Source: Cnuibacter physcomitrellae (GTDB lineage Bacteria; Actinomycetota; Actinomycetes; Actinomycetales; Microbacteriaceae). From it: a stretch of DNA of 64,000 bases. The notes under the pieces were generated by a model. The model was not told the DNA's origin and ran no database searches. It saw only the letters and a list, made by a program, of their open reading frames with translations. Below are positions 1 to 9,521 of the stretch, piece after piece (positions within the stretch are counted from its first letter, which is position 1; each line of letters opens with the position of its first letter). The translations under genes and the position numbers were made by a program. The stretch covers positions 2,420,214 to 2,484,213 of the forward strand of contig NZ_BMHD01000001.1 in assembly GCF_014640535.1 (NCBI RefSeq), in the 5' to 3' direction.

Positions 1-741
1 CCGGACGTGCGCTTCTGCACCCTGGTGACGGGCAGCTTCGACGTCGTGGCCGAGCTGGTCGTGCGCGGCGGCGCCACCCGGTATCCGGAGCTGATCACCG
101 ACCTGCAGTCGATCGAGGGCGTCGCGCGCTGGCGCAGCGACCTCATCATGCACGTCTACAAGGTCAGCCTGGATTGGGGACGTCAGCTCTACGGCGAGAT
201 GTTCGGCAACGGCGAGGAGGTCCACGACCTCACCTCGGCGTCGCTCGAGGACTGCGCCCCGGAGCACTTCGACTCCGCCGACCGGGCCATCCTCGACGCC
301 CTCCGCGTCGACGGGCGCGAGACCTTCAGCGCGATCGCGGAGCAGATCGGACTCAACGAGTCGAGCGTCCGCCGTCGGTTCGAGCGGATGCGCGCCGCGC
401 GCTGCGTCGACGTGCTCGCCCTGGTGCCCTCCGCCGCGCTGGGGATGGGCGCCGAGACGCTGCTCACCGTCACGGTCGCGCCCGACCGGCTCGAGCAGGT
501 CGCCCAGGAGCTCGCCCGCTACCCCTTCGTGCGCTACCTCGCCGCCCTCCTCGACGAGAACGCCCTGCTCTGCGAGGTGATCACCCCGACCGTCGCCGAC
601 CTCTACTCCTTCACCCGCGAGTCCCTCGCCCACCTCGACGGTGTCCGCGGCTGGTCGGCGAACATGGAGCTGCTCTACCTCAAGCGCGGCTTCGTCGAGA
701 CCCCCTGGTGGCCCGCCGAGCTCCCCGCCCCCGCCCCCTGA
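1..741 (+). CDS. Lrp/AsnC-family transcriptional regulator, 5' end missing
   Basis: This is the C-terminal 246 codons of a DNA-binding regulator of the Lrp/AsnC type; the reading frame is open through the left edge, so the true start lies outside. About 75 residues at the visible start resemble an Lrp ligand (RAM) domain. They are followed at roughly residues 90-135 by an AsnC-type helix-turn-helix (AILDALRVDG, then LNESSVRRRFERM) and a second ligand domain. This doubled arrangement is the two-domain Lrp architecture common in actinobacteria. The effector and targets cannot be read from the sequence. A hairpin at 792-812 follows the stop, and the next gene is convergent. Confidence 0.8.
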   Translation, partial: PDVRFCTLVTGSFDVVAELVVRGGATRYPELITDLQSIEGVARWRSDLIMHVYKVSLDWGRQLYGEMFGNGEEVHDLTSASLEDCAPEHFDSADRAILDALRVDGRETFSAIAEQIGLNESSVRRRFERMRAARCVDVLALVPSAALGMGAETLLTVTVAPDRLEQVAQELARYPFVRYLAALLDENALLCEVITPTVADLYSFTRESLAHLDGVRGWSANMELLYLKRGFVETPWWPAELPAPAP

Positions 742-791
742 GCTCTCGCCGCGCCGCGTGGGCGCGGGTCTTCGCGCCCTCTTTGACCTTC

Positions 792-812
792 CGCGTGCCC
801 ATTGGGCACGCG
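792..812. terminator. Hairpin between convergent genes
   Basis: Arms CGCGTGCCC (792-800) and GGGCACGCG (804-812) pair perfectly around a 3-nt loop. Weaker pairing continues outward (TTTGAC at 782-787 against GTCAGA). It lies between the Lrp-type gene (+, ends 741) and a membrane protein gene (-, ends 849), as expected of a bidirectional terminator. No U-tract is present. Confidence 0.55.
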
Positions 813-848
813 AAACGTCAGATCCCCGCGAAAACGGGCCCGACGCCG

Positions 849-1388
849 TCAGCGCACCCAGCGCCAGCCGAGCGCGCCCGCACCGACGGACAGGACCAGA
901 CCGGCGAGGCATACGCCGAGCCCGGGCGGCCCCATCCTGGTGAGCGTCTGCTCGAAGCCTACGAGCCCACCCGAGAACACCACCACGAGGCTCATCACGA
1001 TCGCCGGCACAGCGAACACCGCCGCCGCGCGGGCGACGGCGACACCCGTCTCCGCTCTCGGATAGTCCGAACCGGCCTCACGGAGACGGCGGATGCTCAC
1101 GACGATCCCCAGCACCGCGAGCCCGACGGTCAGAGCATCCGTGACCAGCATCGCGGGAGAGAACAGCGCAGCCAGCGCCCGAGAGACGTTCCGGGCGATC
1201 ATCGCGTCGTACTCGATAGCAGTCTTGTCGGGGTCGTCAGTCCAGAACACCGTCAGCGCGAGGAAGAGCACCTGCGCGATCAGCCAAGGCACGTACACGC
1301 ACAAGGGTGCGATGAGAGGGAACGTGGAGGCGCCGACGATCGTCCGAAGTCTCCTCTGCCGCCCAGCCGGGTCGGTCGTCAGAACCAC
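849..1388 (-). CDS. Hypothetical membrane protein, 179 aa
   Basis: I do not recognise the family. The protein is hydrophobic, with about four predicted membrane segments: near residues 20-45 (PLIAPLCVYVPWLIAQVLFL), 80-105, 125-150 and 158-175. It has a short charged loop in the middle. The GTG start at 1388 is chosen because it overlaps the TGA of the upstream gene (1381-1379), so the two are probably translationally coupled. Homologous regions extend no further upstream in this frame. It probably shares a transcript with the similar membrane protein upstream. A role cannot be assigned. Confidence 0.6.
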   Translation of the reverse strand: MVLTTDPAGRQRRLRTIVGASTFPLIAPLCVYVPWLIAQVLFLALTVFWTDDPDKTAIEYDAMIARNVSRALAALFSPAMLVTDALTVGLAVLGIVVSIRRLREAGSDYPRAETGVAVARAAAVFAVPAIVMSLVVVFSGGLVGFEQTLTRMGPPGLGVCLAGLVLSVGAGALGWRWVR

Positions 1389-1882
1389 GGGAACGGGGCC
1401 TTCACGTCCGACCAGCGACGACGTCGCGCGACGCCGACTCCTGTCAGCGGAAGGAGGACGACGACGTCGACGATGCCGGACGTGATCAGAACCGGCACGA
1501 CTCGCGAATGATCGGGGTCCTCCAGGAGGATGGCGTAGAGGACGCCCCCGAACACGAGCATCGAGCCGAATACCCAGCCCGTGATCGCGATCCAGCGGCG
1601 AGCCAGCCGGGCCGCATCCGACGCGCCGGGCGAACCCCACGACGCTGCCAGCGACGCGATGCCCGCCACGCCGAGGCCGTAGAGCATCGTGGCAGCGAGC
1701 GCGAAGCAGAGGCCCGCGCCGCTGAGGGCGATCGGAAGCTCGAGGCAGATCGCCAGGAGCACCGTCGTCGCCCACGTCAGCAGGGCGAGCGCGAGCCCGC
1801 CCAGCCACCCGGCCGCCGTCCTCCGCGCCGACCGCGGCGGGCCGTCCGGCAGGGGCGGTCCGAAGTCGCGTACGTCATCCAC
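1379..1882 (-). CDS. Hypothetical membrane protein, 167 aa
   Basis: Unrecognised small integral membrane protein. A proline-rich, positively charged N-terminus (residues 1-25) is followed by four hydrophobic stretches (about 27-50, 54-80, 95-118 and 127-150) and a basic tail ending in W-F. It starts with GTG at 1882 behind a GGTGA-like ribosome site. It overlaps the next gene by 10 nt, so the pair is likely a two-gene operon of related membrane proteins. No catalytic motif is visible. Confidence 0.6.
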   Translation of the reverse strand: MDDVRDFGPPLPDGPPRSARRTAAGWLGGLALALLTWATTVLLAICLELPIALSGAGLCFALAATMLYGLGVAGIASLAASWGSPGASDAARLARRWIAITGWVFGSMLVFGGVLYAILLEDPDHSRVVPVLITSGIVDVVVLLPLTGVGVARRRRWSDVKAPFPWF

Positions 1883-1901
1883 GTCCGGTCACCCCGCGAC
1901 G

Positions 1902-2465
1902 TCACATCGTGGTGAGGCGCCGCGCCAGGCGGAGCCAGATGACGGCGCCGACGACGACGGAGAGGACGAGCGCAGCGGCGACCGTCACGAGGACGTTCGC
2001 CGTGAGCTTCGCGGATCCGAGACCGAACCACTGCGCGACGGTCGACAGCGCGATGCGTGCGGCAGCCAGGAGCGCGGCGCCGATCCCGATGCCGGCCCAG
2101 GTGACGGCGCCACGGCGGTCGACGTCGGCGAGGCCGAGGATCACCACACTCGAGATGAAGCCCGCGAGAACGGCGATCAGACCGACGGCGGCGATGACCA
2201 CGCCCACCAGGGGATCGGCCTCGATCTGCGGGATCTCCACGGTGACGGTCACGCCGGGCGGCGGCTGGAACCCGGTTGGATCGAACGACGACACATACGC
2301 CGCCGCGACGAGGCTCAGCCCGTCGCCGAGCGCGACACCCCCGGCGCCCATGAGCCCGAACCCGACCGCTCCGGCGATCAGGGCGCCCCTCGTCCGCTTC
2401 GCGCGCACCGCCTCTCGGGCGTCCTCCGAGATTGGCGCGTGGTCGATCGAATCCGTGTCCGCCAT
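1902..2465 (-). CDS. Hypothetical membrane protein, 187 aa
   Basis: Small membrane protein of unknown family. Residues 1-25 are polar. Four hydrophobic segments follow at about 28-60, 85-115, 120-142 and 155-180, with a short Pro/Val-rich extracytoplasmic-looking loop (residues 62-82) between the first two. It lies 19 nt upstream of the preceding small membrane gene on the same strand, so three membrane genes may form one unit. The ATG at 2465 has GAGGAG-like bases about 12 nt upstream. Confidence 0.6.
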   Translation of the reverse strand: MADTDSIDHAPISEDAREAVRAKRTRGALIAGAVGFGLMGAGGVALGDGLSLVAAAYVSSFDPTGFQPPPGVTVTVEIPQIEADPLVGVVIAAVGLIAVLAGFISSVVILGLADVDRRGAVTWAGIGIGAALLAAARIALSTVAQWFGLGSAKLTANVLVTVAAALVLSVVVGAVIWLRLARRLTTM

Positions 2466-2520
2466 CGAACATGATGACTCCTCTACTTCCGTACGTCAAC
2501 TCAGTCGGAAGGACCCCGTC

Positions 2521-2547
2521 GGGTGCAGACCGCCGCATCCCGCACCC
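2521..2547. terminator. Hairpin after the Fic gene
   Basis: GGGTGC (2521-2526) pairs with GCACCC (2542-2547). It lies just downstream of the Fic-domain gene stop (2556, minus strand) and ahead of the next minus-strand gene, so it may terminate or attenuate. No U-run. Confidence 0.35.
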
Positions 2548-2555
2548 ACGTCGCC

Positions 2556-3815
2556 TCAGCGGCCAGGTCGGATCGCAGCGCGGCGGATGGCAGCGGCGTA
2601 GGAGTCGAGTACGTCCAGGATTCCGGGGTGCTGCCAGATCCGGTTCCGAGCCCTGCCGGTCCGCTCGACCAGGACACCCCGCTCCGTGAGCGCCGTGAGG
2701 GCTCGGAGGGCGGTCATCTCGCTGAGCCCGAGGGTGGCCTGGAGGTAGCGGGCGTTGACGACCGGCTGACCGATGAGGGTCGGGAGCACCCGCCACGCCG
2801 CGGCCTGCGAACGGAGTCCCTCCAGCTGCGATCGTGAGAGCTCGAGCTCGCGCCGGAGATCGTCGACGAGCACCCGGCCTGTCGCAGCGGCGTACCGCGC
2901 GGCGGCTGCGAACCGATGGATGATGGGCCCGGCGTCGCCTGCTCGGTACGCCTGCAGGTCGCCGAAGTACCCCTCGGCATCCGTCAGCAGTCCGGCCGAG
3001 AGGGGGACGGTCGCGTGAGCGGCCAGCCCCTTCGACCTCAGCATGGCCTGAGCCAGGGCTCGACCGGTTCGGCCGTTGCCATCGACGAACGGGTGGATCG
3101 TCTCGAACTGGGCATGCGCGACGGCGATCTGCACGAGCGCCGGGAGGTCATCCCGGGCGGCGAAGTCGAGCATGTCCTCGATGGCCGGCCCGATCAGCGG
3201 ATGCTGCGGTGCGATGAACTCGGCACCTCTCGGGCCCGCGGTATCGCGGTTCCCGATCCAGACCAGCTCATCCCGGAATACCCCTGCATGCTCCTCGTAG
3301 CCCGGCTGAGCGAGAAGAAGCTCTCGCTGCATGGCGAGGATGCTCGCCGCGTCGAGCACATCGGAGAGACGCAGCGCGGCCTCCATGGCGCGCACGTTGC
3401 CGACGACGGCGCGGGCGTTCGTCCTTTCGCTCTGGTCGAGCTCCGCCAGCGCGAGCTGCCTGGCGGAGACCGTCAGCTGTTCGATCTGCGAGCTCGAAGC
3501 GCTCTCCGTCCTCAGCAGGATCGAGGCCATGGGGCCGAGAGTCGGATCCTCGGCCCCGAGCGCGGAGACCGTGTGCGCATCGAACGACATGAGAGCCGCC
3601 GACGCGTCCACCACGTCGGCCGTCAGGTCTGCGGGCAGAGCGGGCACCCAGGCCGCGATTCGCTGCGGGACGGCGGACCGGTAATCCCCCGTCTGCCGGG
3701 TGACCTCCGCCCGAGAGAACAGAGCAGGATGCTGTGGCCGCCAGTGGTGCGTCTCGTACTCGAGCGCGGGCACGGGCACGTCCTGCACCTCGCTCACCTC
3801 GAGATCTGTTGCCAC
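2556..3815 (-). CDS. Fic/DOC-family protein with C-terminal winged helix
   Basis: Probable AMP- or nucleotide-transferase of the Fic family, 419 aa. The Fic core motif is intact at residues 241-252 (HPFVDGNGRTGR), with the catalytic His241. An N-terminal helix carries SSSQIEQ at residues 107-113, matching the class II inhibitory motif (S/T)xxxE, but with Gln where Gly or Asn is usual. The last 80 or so residues look like a winged helix (ATLGLSEMTALRALTALTERGVL), found in many bacterial Fic proteins and suggesting DNA binding. The start is GTG at 3815. A 32-bp palindrome lies just upstream, so autoregulation is plausible. Target protein unknown. Confidence 0.85.
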   Translation of the reverse strand: MATDLEVSEVQDVPVPALEYETHHWRPQHPALFSRAEVTRQTGDYRSAVPQRIAAWVPALPADLTADVVDASAALMSFDAHTVSALGAEDPTLGPMASILLRTESASSSQIEQLTVSARQLALAELDQSERTNARAVVGNVRAMEAALRLSDVLDAASILAMQRELLLAQPGYEEHAGVFRDELVWIGNRDTAGPRGAEFIAPQHPLIGPAIEDMLDFAARDDLPALVQIAVAHAQFETIHPFVDGNGRTGRALAQAMLRSKGLAAHATVPLSAGLLTDAEGYFGDLQAYRAGDAGPIIHRFAAAARYAAATGRVLVDDLRRELELSRSQLEGLRSQAAAWRVLPTLIGQPVVNARYLQATLGLSEMTALRALTALTERGVLVERTGRARNRIWQHPGILDVLDSYAAAIRRAAIRPGR

Positions 3816-3824
3816 GTCGTGATT

Positions 3825-3856
3825 TTACTAACAGTTACGCCCGTAAGTGTTAGTAA
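3825..3856. promoter_or_regulatory. 32-bp palindrome upstream of the Fic gene
   Basis: Left arm 3825-3839 and right arm 3842-3856 are inverted copies of TTACTAACAnTTACG around a 2-nt centre, with one mismatch in 15 pairs. The run is AT-rich against a GC-rich background. It ends 10 nt upstream of the Fic start codon, where a repressor would block the promoter. The likely binder is the Fic protein's own winged helix; this is inference. Confidence 0.65.
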
Positions 3857-3881
3857 GCGTCCGTCCAGCTGTCACTTCTAC

Positions 3882-4325
3882 TCAGTCGAGCGGGGGGAGC
3901 TCGGCGGGGTGGGGATGGGCGGCGGGGCGCCAGACGACGAGCTCGGTGCGGCGGGAGGTGCGGGTGCCGTGCCGGAGGGAGACGGTCTCGCCCTCGACGG
4001 ACGAGGCGAAGACACGGCGACCGGGGCGGTTGAGCACCTCCTCGGCGAGCGCGGACTCGAGCTCCTGCACCCGGGCGGAGAGCGCGGACACCTGGTTCTC
4101 GAGCTGCAGGATGCGGGCGATGCCCTCGAGGGAGACGCCCTCGGAGGAGAGGCGGGCAACCTCACGGAGCTGTGCGACGTCGCGCATGGAGTAGCGGCGC
4201 GACTTCCCGGCGGTGCGTCGCGGTGAGACGAGCCCGATCCGGTCGTACTGCCGCAGCGTCTGCGGATGCATGCCGGCCAGCTCGGCGGCCACGGCGATCG
4301 CGAAGAGCGGGGAGTTCTCATCCAT
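3882..4325 (-). CDS. hspR: HspR, MerR-family heat-shock repressor
   Basis: Repressor of the dnaK operon, 147 aa. Residues 7-75 form a MerR-type winged helix (FAIAVAAELAGMHPQTLRQY, then GKSRRYSMRDVAQLREV). A coiled-coil stretch follows at about 85-110 (LENQVSALSARVQELE), then a basic, Pro-rich tail. HspR binds HAIR inverted repeats with DnaK acting as co-repressor; two HAIR-like sites lie upstream of dnaK here. It is the last gene of the dnaK-grpE-dnaJ-hspR operon, 108 nt after dnaJ, with a strong hairpin in the gap. Confidence 0.93.
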   Translation of the reverse strand: MDENSPLFAIAVAAELAGMHPQTLRQYDRIGLVSPRRTAGKSRRYSMRDVAQLREVARLSSEGVSLEGIARILQLENQVSALSARVQELESALAEEVLNRPGRRVFASSVEGETVSLRHGTRTSRRTELVVWRPAAHPHPAELPPLD

Positions 4326-4355
4326 GCGTCACGTCACCTCCAGAACGACGGATGC

Positions 4356-4416
4356 GCCGAGTGGCGACATCCTGCCCCTCCCGGGGTGCGGGAAGGGCGG
4401 AAGGTCGCCACTCGGC
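4356..4416. terminator. Hairpin between dnaJ and hspR
   Basis: A perfect 13-bp stem: GCCGAGTGGCGAC at 4356-4368 against GTCGCCACTCGGC at 4404-4416. The interior is also G/C-rich and partly complementary. It sits inside the operon, between the dnaJ stop and the hspR start. It could lower hspR expression relative to the chaperones, or act as an mRNA processing or stabilising element. Confidence 0.5.
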
Positions 4417-4433
4417 GAGAGAGCGGGGCATGC

Positions 4434-5423
4434 CTACTCGTGCGCCTTCGCGAGCAGGTCGGCGCGCGGGTTCTCGTTCGGCTCCGCCTCGCGGAAGGCC
4501 TCGAGGGCCTCCCGTGCGGCCGGGGACAGGTGCGAGGGCACCGCGACCTGGACGACGGCGAGCAGGTCTCCCTTGCCCTTCGACGTCTCGACGCCACGAC
4601 CCTTCACACGCAGCACGCGACCCGACGGGGTGCCCGGCGCGACCTTGAGCTTCACCGGAGCGCCCCCGAGGGTGGGGACCTCGATGGTGGCGCCGAGGGT
4701 GGCCTCGACGAACGTCACCGGCACCGTCACCCGGAGGTTGAGGCCGTCGCGTTCGAACACCGGATGCTTGCGCACCGACACCGTGAGCACGATGTCGCCG
4801 GACTCGCCGCCGTCGGGCGAGGGCTCGCCCTTGCCGCGCAGCTTGATCTTCTGACCGTCGGAGACCCCGGCCGGGATCTTGACGGTGATCGGCTTGCCGT
4901 CGGAGGTCTGCAGCTTGATCGTGTCGCCCTTCACCGCAGTGACGAAGTCGATCGTCGTACGGGCGGTGACGTCGCGACCGCGCTGCGGTCCGCCGTAGCC
5001 GCGGAAGCCACCGGTCGAGGTGCCGAAGCCCCCGCGACCGCCGAACAGTCCGCCGAGCAGGTCGTCGTAGTCGCCGCCCTGCTGGTAGCTGTAGCTCGTG
5101 CGCCCGCCGCCGCCTCCGCCGAACATGCCGCCGAAGACGTCCTCGAAGCCGCCCGCGCCCTGGCCGCCCGCGGTGAAGCGGGCGCCGGAGCCCATGGCCC
5201 GGATCTGGTCGTACTCCTTGCGCTGCTCAGGATCGGACAGGACCGCGTAGGCCTCGCTGATCTCTTTGAACCGCGCCTCGGCCGCCGCATCTCCGGGGTT
5301 GGAGTCGGGGTGGTACTGCCTGGCGAGCTTGCGGTACGTCTTCTTCAGGTCTGCCTCGGAGACGTCCTTCGACACACCGAGCGTCGCGTAGAAGTCCTTG
5401 TCGAACCAGTCCTGGCTAGCCAT
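4434..5423 (-). CDS. dnaJ: DnaJ co-chaperone (zinc-finger-less type)
   Basis: Hsp40 partner that stimulates DnaK ATPase and delivers clients, 329 aa. The J-domain occupies residues 9-76 with HPD at 38-40. A Gly/Phe-rich linker (about 85-165) and a beta-sandwich substrate-binding C-terminal domain follow. The four CxxCxGxG zinc repeats of classical DnaJ are absent, as in CbpA-type and the operon-encoded DnaJ of many Microbacteriaceae-like bacteria. The start (ATG 5423) overlaps the end of grpE by 8 nt. It is transcribed with dnaK, grpE and hspR. Confidence 0.93.
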   Translation of the reverse strand: MASQDWFDKDFYATLGVSKDVSEADLKKTYRKLARQYHPDSNPGDAAAEARFKEISEAYAVLSDPEQRKEYDQIRAMGSGARFTAGGQGAGGFEDVFGGMFGGGGGGRTSYSYQQGGDYDDLLGGLFGGRGGFGTSTGGFRGYGGPQRGRDVTARTTIDFVTAVKGDTIKLQTSDGKPITVKIPAGVSDGQKIKLRGKGEPSPDGGESGDIVLTVSVRKHPVFERDGLNLRVTVPVTFVEATLGATIEVPTLGGAPVKLKVAPGTPSGRVLRVKGRGVETSKGKGDLLAVVQVAVPSHLSPAAREALEAFREAEPNENPRADLLAKAHE

Positions 5424-6069
5424 GGGGCACCGCCACTACGACCTTCGCGGCGCGTAGCAGCGTCGACCCGAGGTAGTACCCCGACTCCACGACGTCGGCG
5501 ATCTGCGGCTCGGTGACGTCGTCACTGGGCTGCTGGAAGATCGCCTCGTGCTTCTGAGGGTCGAACGGCTCGCCCGCCGCCGCGAACGGCTTGAGGCCCA
5601 CCCGCTCCACGCCGGACCGCAGCTTCTGCGCGATCGCGGTCAGCGGTCCACCCTCGACGAGATCGCCGTGCTTCTCGGCACGGTCGAGGTCGTCGAGCAC
5701 GGGAAGGAGCACCTTCACGACGTCGCCGACGGCGCGCTCGCGCTCCACCTCGCGGTTGGCCTCCGTGCGGCGCCGGTAGTTGGCGTACTCCGCCGTGGTC
5801 CGCTGCAGGTCGGCGAGACGCTCGGCGGCCAGCTCCTCGGCGGAGCTCTGGCCCGAGAGGAAGCTCAGGTCGGCATCCGTCAGGGACGTCTCGACGTCGG
5901 GGCCCTCGGCTTCGATGAAGCCGGGCTCGCCGGACTCGGGGGCCTGGTCGGCCCCCGAGTCGGCAGGCTGACGAACCCGACCCGTCTCGGGGTCGATCCT
6001 GCGCTTGTCGCGGATGATCGGCTCCTCGCGGTCCTCGTTCTCGGGACCGGTCTGGTTCTCGTCAGTCAT
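5416..6069 (-). CDS. grpE: GrpE nucleotide exchange factor
   Basis: Exchanges ADP on DnaK, 217 aa. The first 90 residues are acidic and disordered-looking. A long helical region follows (ERLADLQRTTAEYANYRRRT), then the beta-domain with the family signature KHEAIFQQ and EVVESGYYLGSTLLRAAKV-like ending. It begins 2 nt after the dnaK stop and overlaps dnaJ by 8 nt, indicating tight coupling within the chaperone operon. Confidence 0.95.
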   Translation of the reverse strand: MTDENQTGPENEDREEPIIRDKRRIDPETGRVRQPADSGADQAPESGEPGFIEAEGPDVETSLTDADLSFLSGQSSAEELAAERLADLQRTTAEYANYRRRTEANREVERERAVGDVVKVLLPVLDDLDRAEKHGDLVEGGPLTAIAQKLRSGVERVGLKPFAAAGEPFDPQKHEAIFQQPSDDVTEPQIADVVESGYYLGSTLLRAAKVVVAVPHG

Positions 6070-6071
6070 GA

Positions 6072-8000
<1,929 letters not shown>

Positions 8001-8005
8001 TCAAA

Positions 8006-8026
8006 CTTGAGCCGCATAGCCTCAAT
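8006..8026. promoter_or_regulatory. HAIR-like HspR operator 2 (imperfect)
   Basis: CTTGAGC-N7-CCTCAAT against the HAIR consensus CTTGAGT-N7-ACTCAAG; the left arm has one mismatch and the right arm two. It overlaps the proposed -10 of the dnaK promoter (8024-8029), a repressing position. Confidence 0.6.
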
Positions 8027-8053
8027 CCTGGCCCGGTCGCATCCGGGTGTCAA
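8024..8053 (-). promoter_or_regulatory. dnaK promoter
   Basis: On the minus strand TTGACA (8053-8048) and AGGATT (8029-8024) are separated by 18 nt, a near-consensus vegetative promoter. It lies about 80 nt upstream of the dnaK start and between the two HAIR boxes. Confidence 0.6.
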
Positions 8054-8068
8054 GGCCTCACAGTAAAA

Positions 8069-8089
8069 CTTGAGTCTGCTCTACTCAAC
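8069..8089. promoter_or_regulatory. HAIR operator 1 for HspR
   Basis: CTTGAGT-N7-ACTCAAC, one mismatch from the HspR-associated inverted repeat CTTGAGT-N7-ACTCAAG. It lies 16 bp upstream of the -35 element of the dnaK promoter. Confidence 0.85.
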
Positions 8090-8129
8090 TTCTATCGGGG
8101 CGAGAGAATTCCGTCTCGGCCGGATCGGG

Positions 8130-9356
8130 TCAGCCGTCGAAGGGGTTGGCGCAGGTCTGCTCCGCGGCGGTCTGACCCTTGAGGCCCTCGATCACGTCGG
8201 GGGTGTCGGCCGCGTCGGTCGGAGCATCCGTGGCATCCGGGGCGCCGGCCGTCGCGGTGGGCTCGGGGGCGGGAGGCGCGGTGCCCGCCGAGGGGTCCTG
8301 CGACGATCCGGTCGCCGTGGAGTCGGCGTCGAGCGTGAAGGGCTGGTCGGTCGAGATGCGCTGGAACAGCTCGTCGGCGAGGTCCGGGATCGGCTGCACC
8401 TTGTTCGGGTCGTCCACGTAGGCGCTCACCGGGTAGGAGACGAACACCACCTTCGACAGGTCGATGTCCTTCAGCGAGAGGGCGAGGGACACCAGCGCGT
8501 CGGGGCTCTTCAGCGACGTAGACGGCGTGATGTTCTGGGCCGCCGCCTGAGCGAGGCCGTACACCTTCGTGGGGTCGGAGAGCGTGCTCGAATCGCGGAT
8601 CTTGCGCAGCAGCGACGAGAGGTACTGCTGCTGCGAGCCGATGCGCGCGAGGTCGCTGCCGTCGCCGACACCGTGCCGGTTGCGCAGGAAGGCCAGCGCC
8701 TCGGCACCCTCGACCGTGCTGTACCCCTCCGGGATGTAGAGGCCGGAGTCGGGGTCCTCGATCGGAGCCGTGGCGCACACCTGGACACCTCCGACGGCGT
8801 TCGTCATCTCGATCACGCCGTTGAAGGAGGTGGCGGCCGCGTAGGGGATGTCGAGACCGGTGAGCTCGCGGATCGTGGCCGCCACGCAGGCGAGGCCGCC
8901 GCCATCCCCGCCGCGCTCCCACGAGGTGTTGAGCGGCTCGCTGTACACCTCGCCGGAGTCGTTGCAGGAGGGCTGGTCGATGACGAGGTCGCGGGGGAAG
9001 CTCACGACCACTGCGTTCTGGTGGTCGGGCGAGACGTGGACGAGGATGTTGACGTCATTGAGCGTCGCGTCGCGCTCGCCGAACGAGTCGCCCTGGTTGG
9101 CGTCGTTGTCGGTGCCGACCACGAGCATGTTGAACCCGCCGTCGATGGCGCCGAGGAACGGAGCCGGCTGCGTGGTGGCGTCGCCGCCGATGTCGACGGC
9201 CGCGTCGCTGATCTGCGAGGTGATGTCGTTGTACGCGTAGGCGGCGACCCCGATCCCGCTCACGAGGACCACCGCGGCGGCGACGGCGATCGACTTGAGG
9301 AGCAGGGAGGCCCGCGACGGGGTCTGCTGCCGTCCGTGGCGTACTTGTTCTGGCAC
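8130..9356 (-). CDS. LytR-CpsA-Psr (LCP) family glycopolymer transferase
   Basis: Likely attaches wall glycopolymers to peptidoglycan outside the membrane, 408 aa. Residues 1-20 are basic and about 20-42 form one membrane helix. The LCP domain shows FPRDLVI, the conserved LNTSWERGG-like stretch, and LRNRHGVGDGSDLARIGSQQ, which carries the paired Arg and Asp residues that bind polyprenyl pyrophosphate. The last 60 residues are a Pro/Ala/Asp-rich extracellular tail with a Cys near the end. The GTG start at 9356 is preceded by GGAGGG at a 6-nt spacing; longer versions of the frame lack family similarity. Confidence 0.9.
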   Translation of the reverse strand: MPEQVRHGRQQTPSRASLLLKSIAVAAAVVLVSGIGVAAYAYNDITSQISDAAVDIGGDATTQPAPFLGAIDGGFNMLVVGTDNDANQGDSFGERDATLNDVNILVHVSPDHQNAVVVSFPRDLVIDQPSCNDSGEVYSEPLNTSWERGGDGGGLACVAATIRELTGLDIPYAAATSFNGVIEMTNAVGGVQVCATAPIEDPDSGLYIPEGYSTVEGAEALAFLRNRHGVGDGSDLARIGSQQQYLSSLLRKIRDSSTLSDPTKVYGLAQAAAQNITPSTSLKSPDALVSLALSLKDIDLSKVVFVSYPVSAYVDDPNKVQPIPDLADELFQRISTDQPFTLDADSTATGSSQDPSAGTAPPAPEPTATAGAPDATDAPTDAADTPDVIEGLKGQTAAEQTCANPFDG

Positions 9357-9509
9357 CCGGTTCCCTCCACCGACGTTCGGGCTTGCGACCTGGCGACGGT
9401 ACCGGCCCTTCCTGGACGAACGCGGCGACTCCCCTCGGAACGCGGTGGGCGGGGCGCCCGGCGGGCCGGTGGGCGGACCCGCTCCCCGCTCCCCGGGGGA
9501 CGGCGGCGG

Positions 9510-9515
9510 TAGAGT
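9510..9515 (+). promoter_or_regulatory. -10 element of a leaderless trpF transcript
   Basis: TAGAGT lies exactly 6 nt before the GTG start of trpF, so transcription would begin at the start codon. No ribosome-binding site is present. No clear -35. Confidence 0.5.
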
Positions 9516-9521
9516 GGCGCG

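Noticed and set aside
1508-2474. Plus-strand frames across 1.5-2.5 kb
   Set aside because: They are Arg/Asp/Pro-rich shadows; the minus strand gives three hydrophobic proteins with coherent starts and overlaps.
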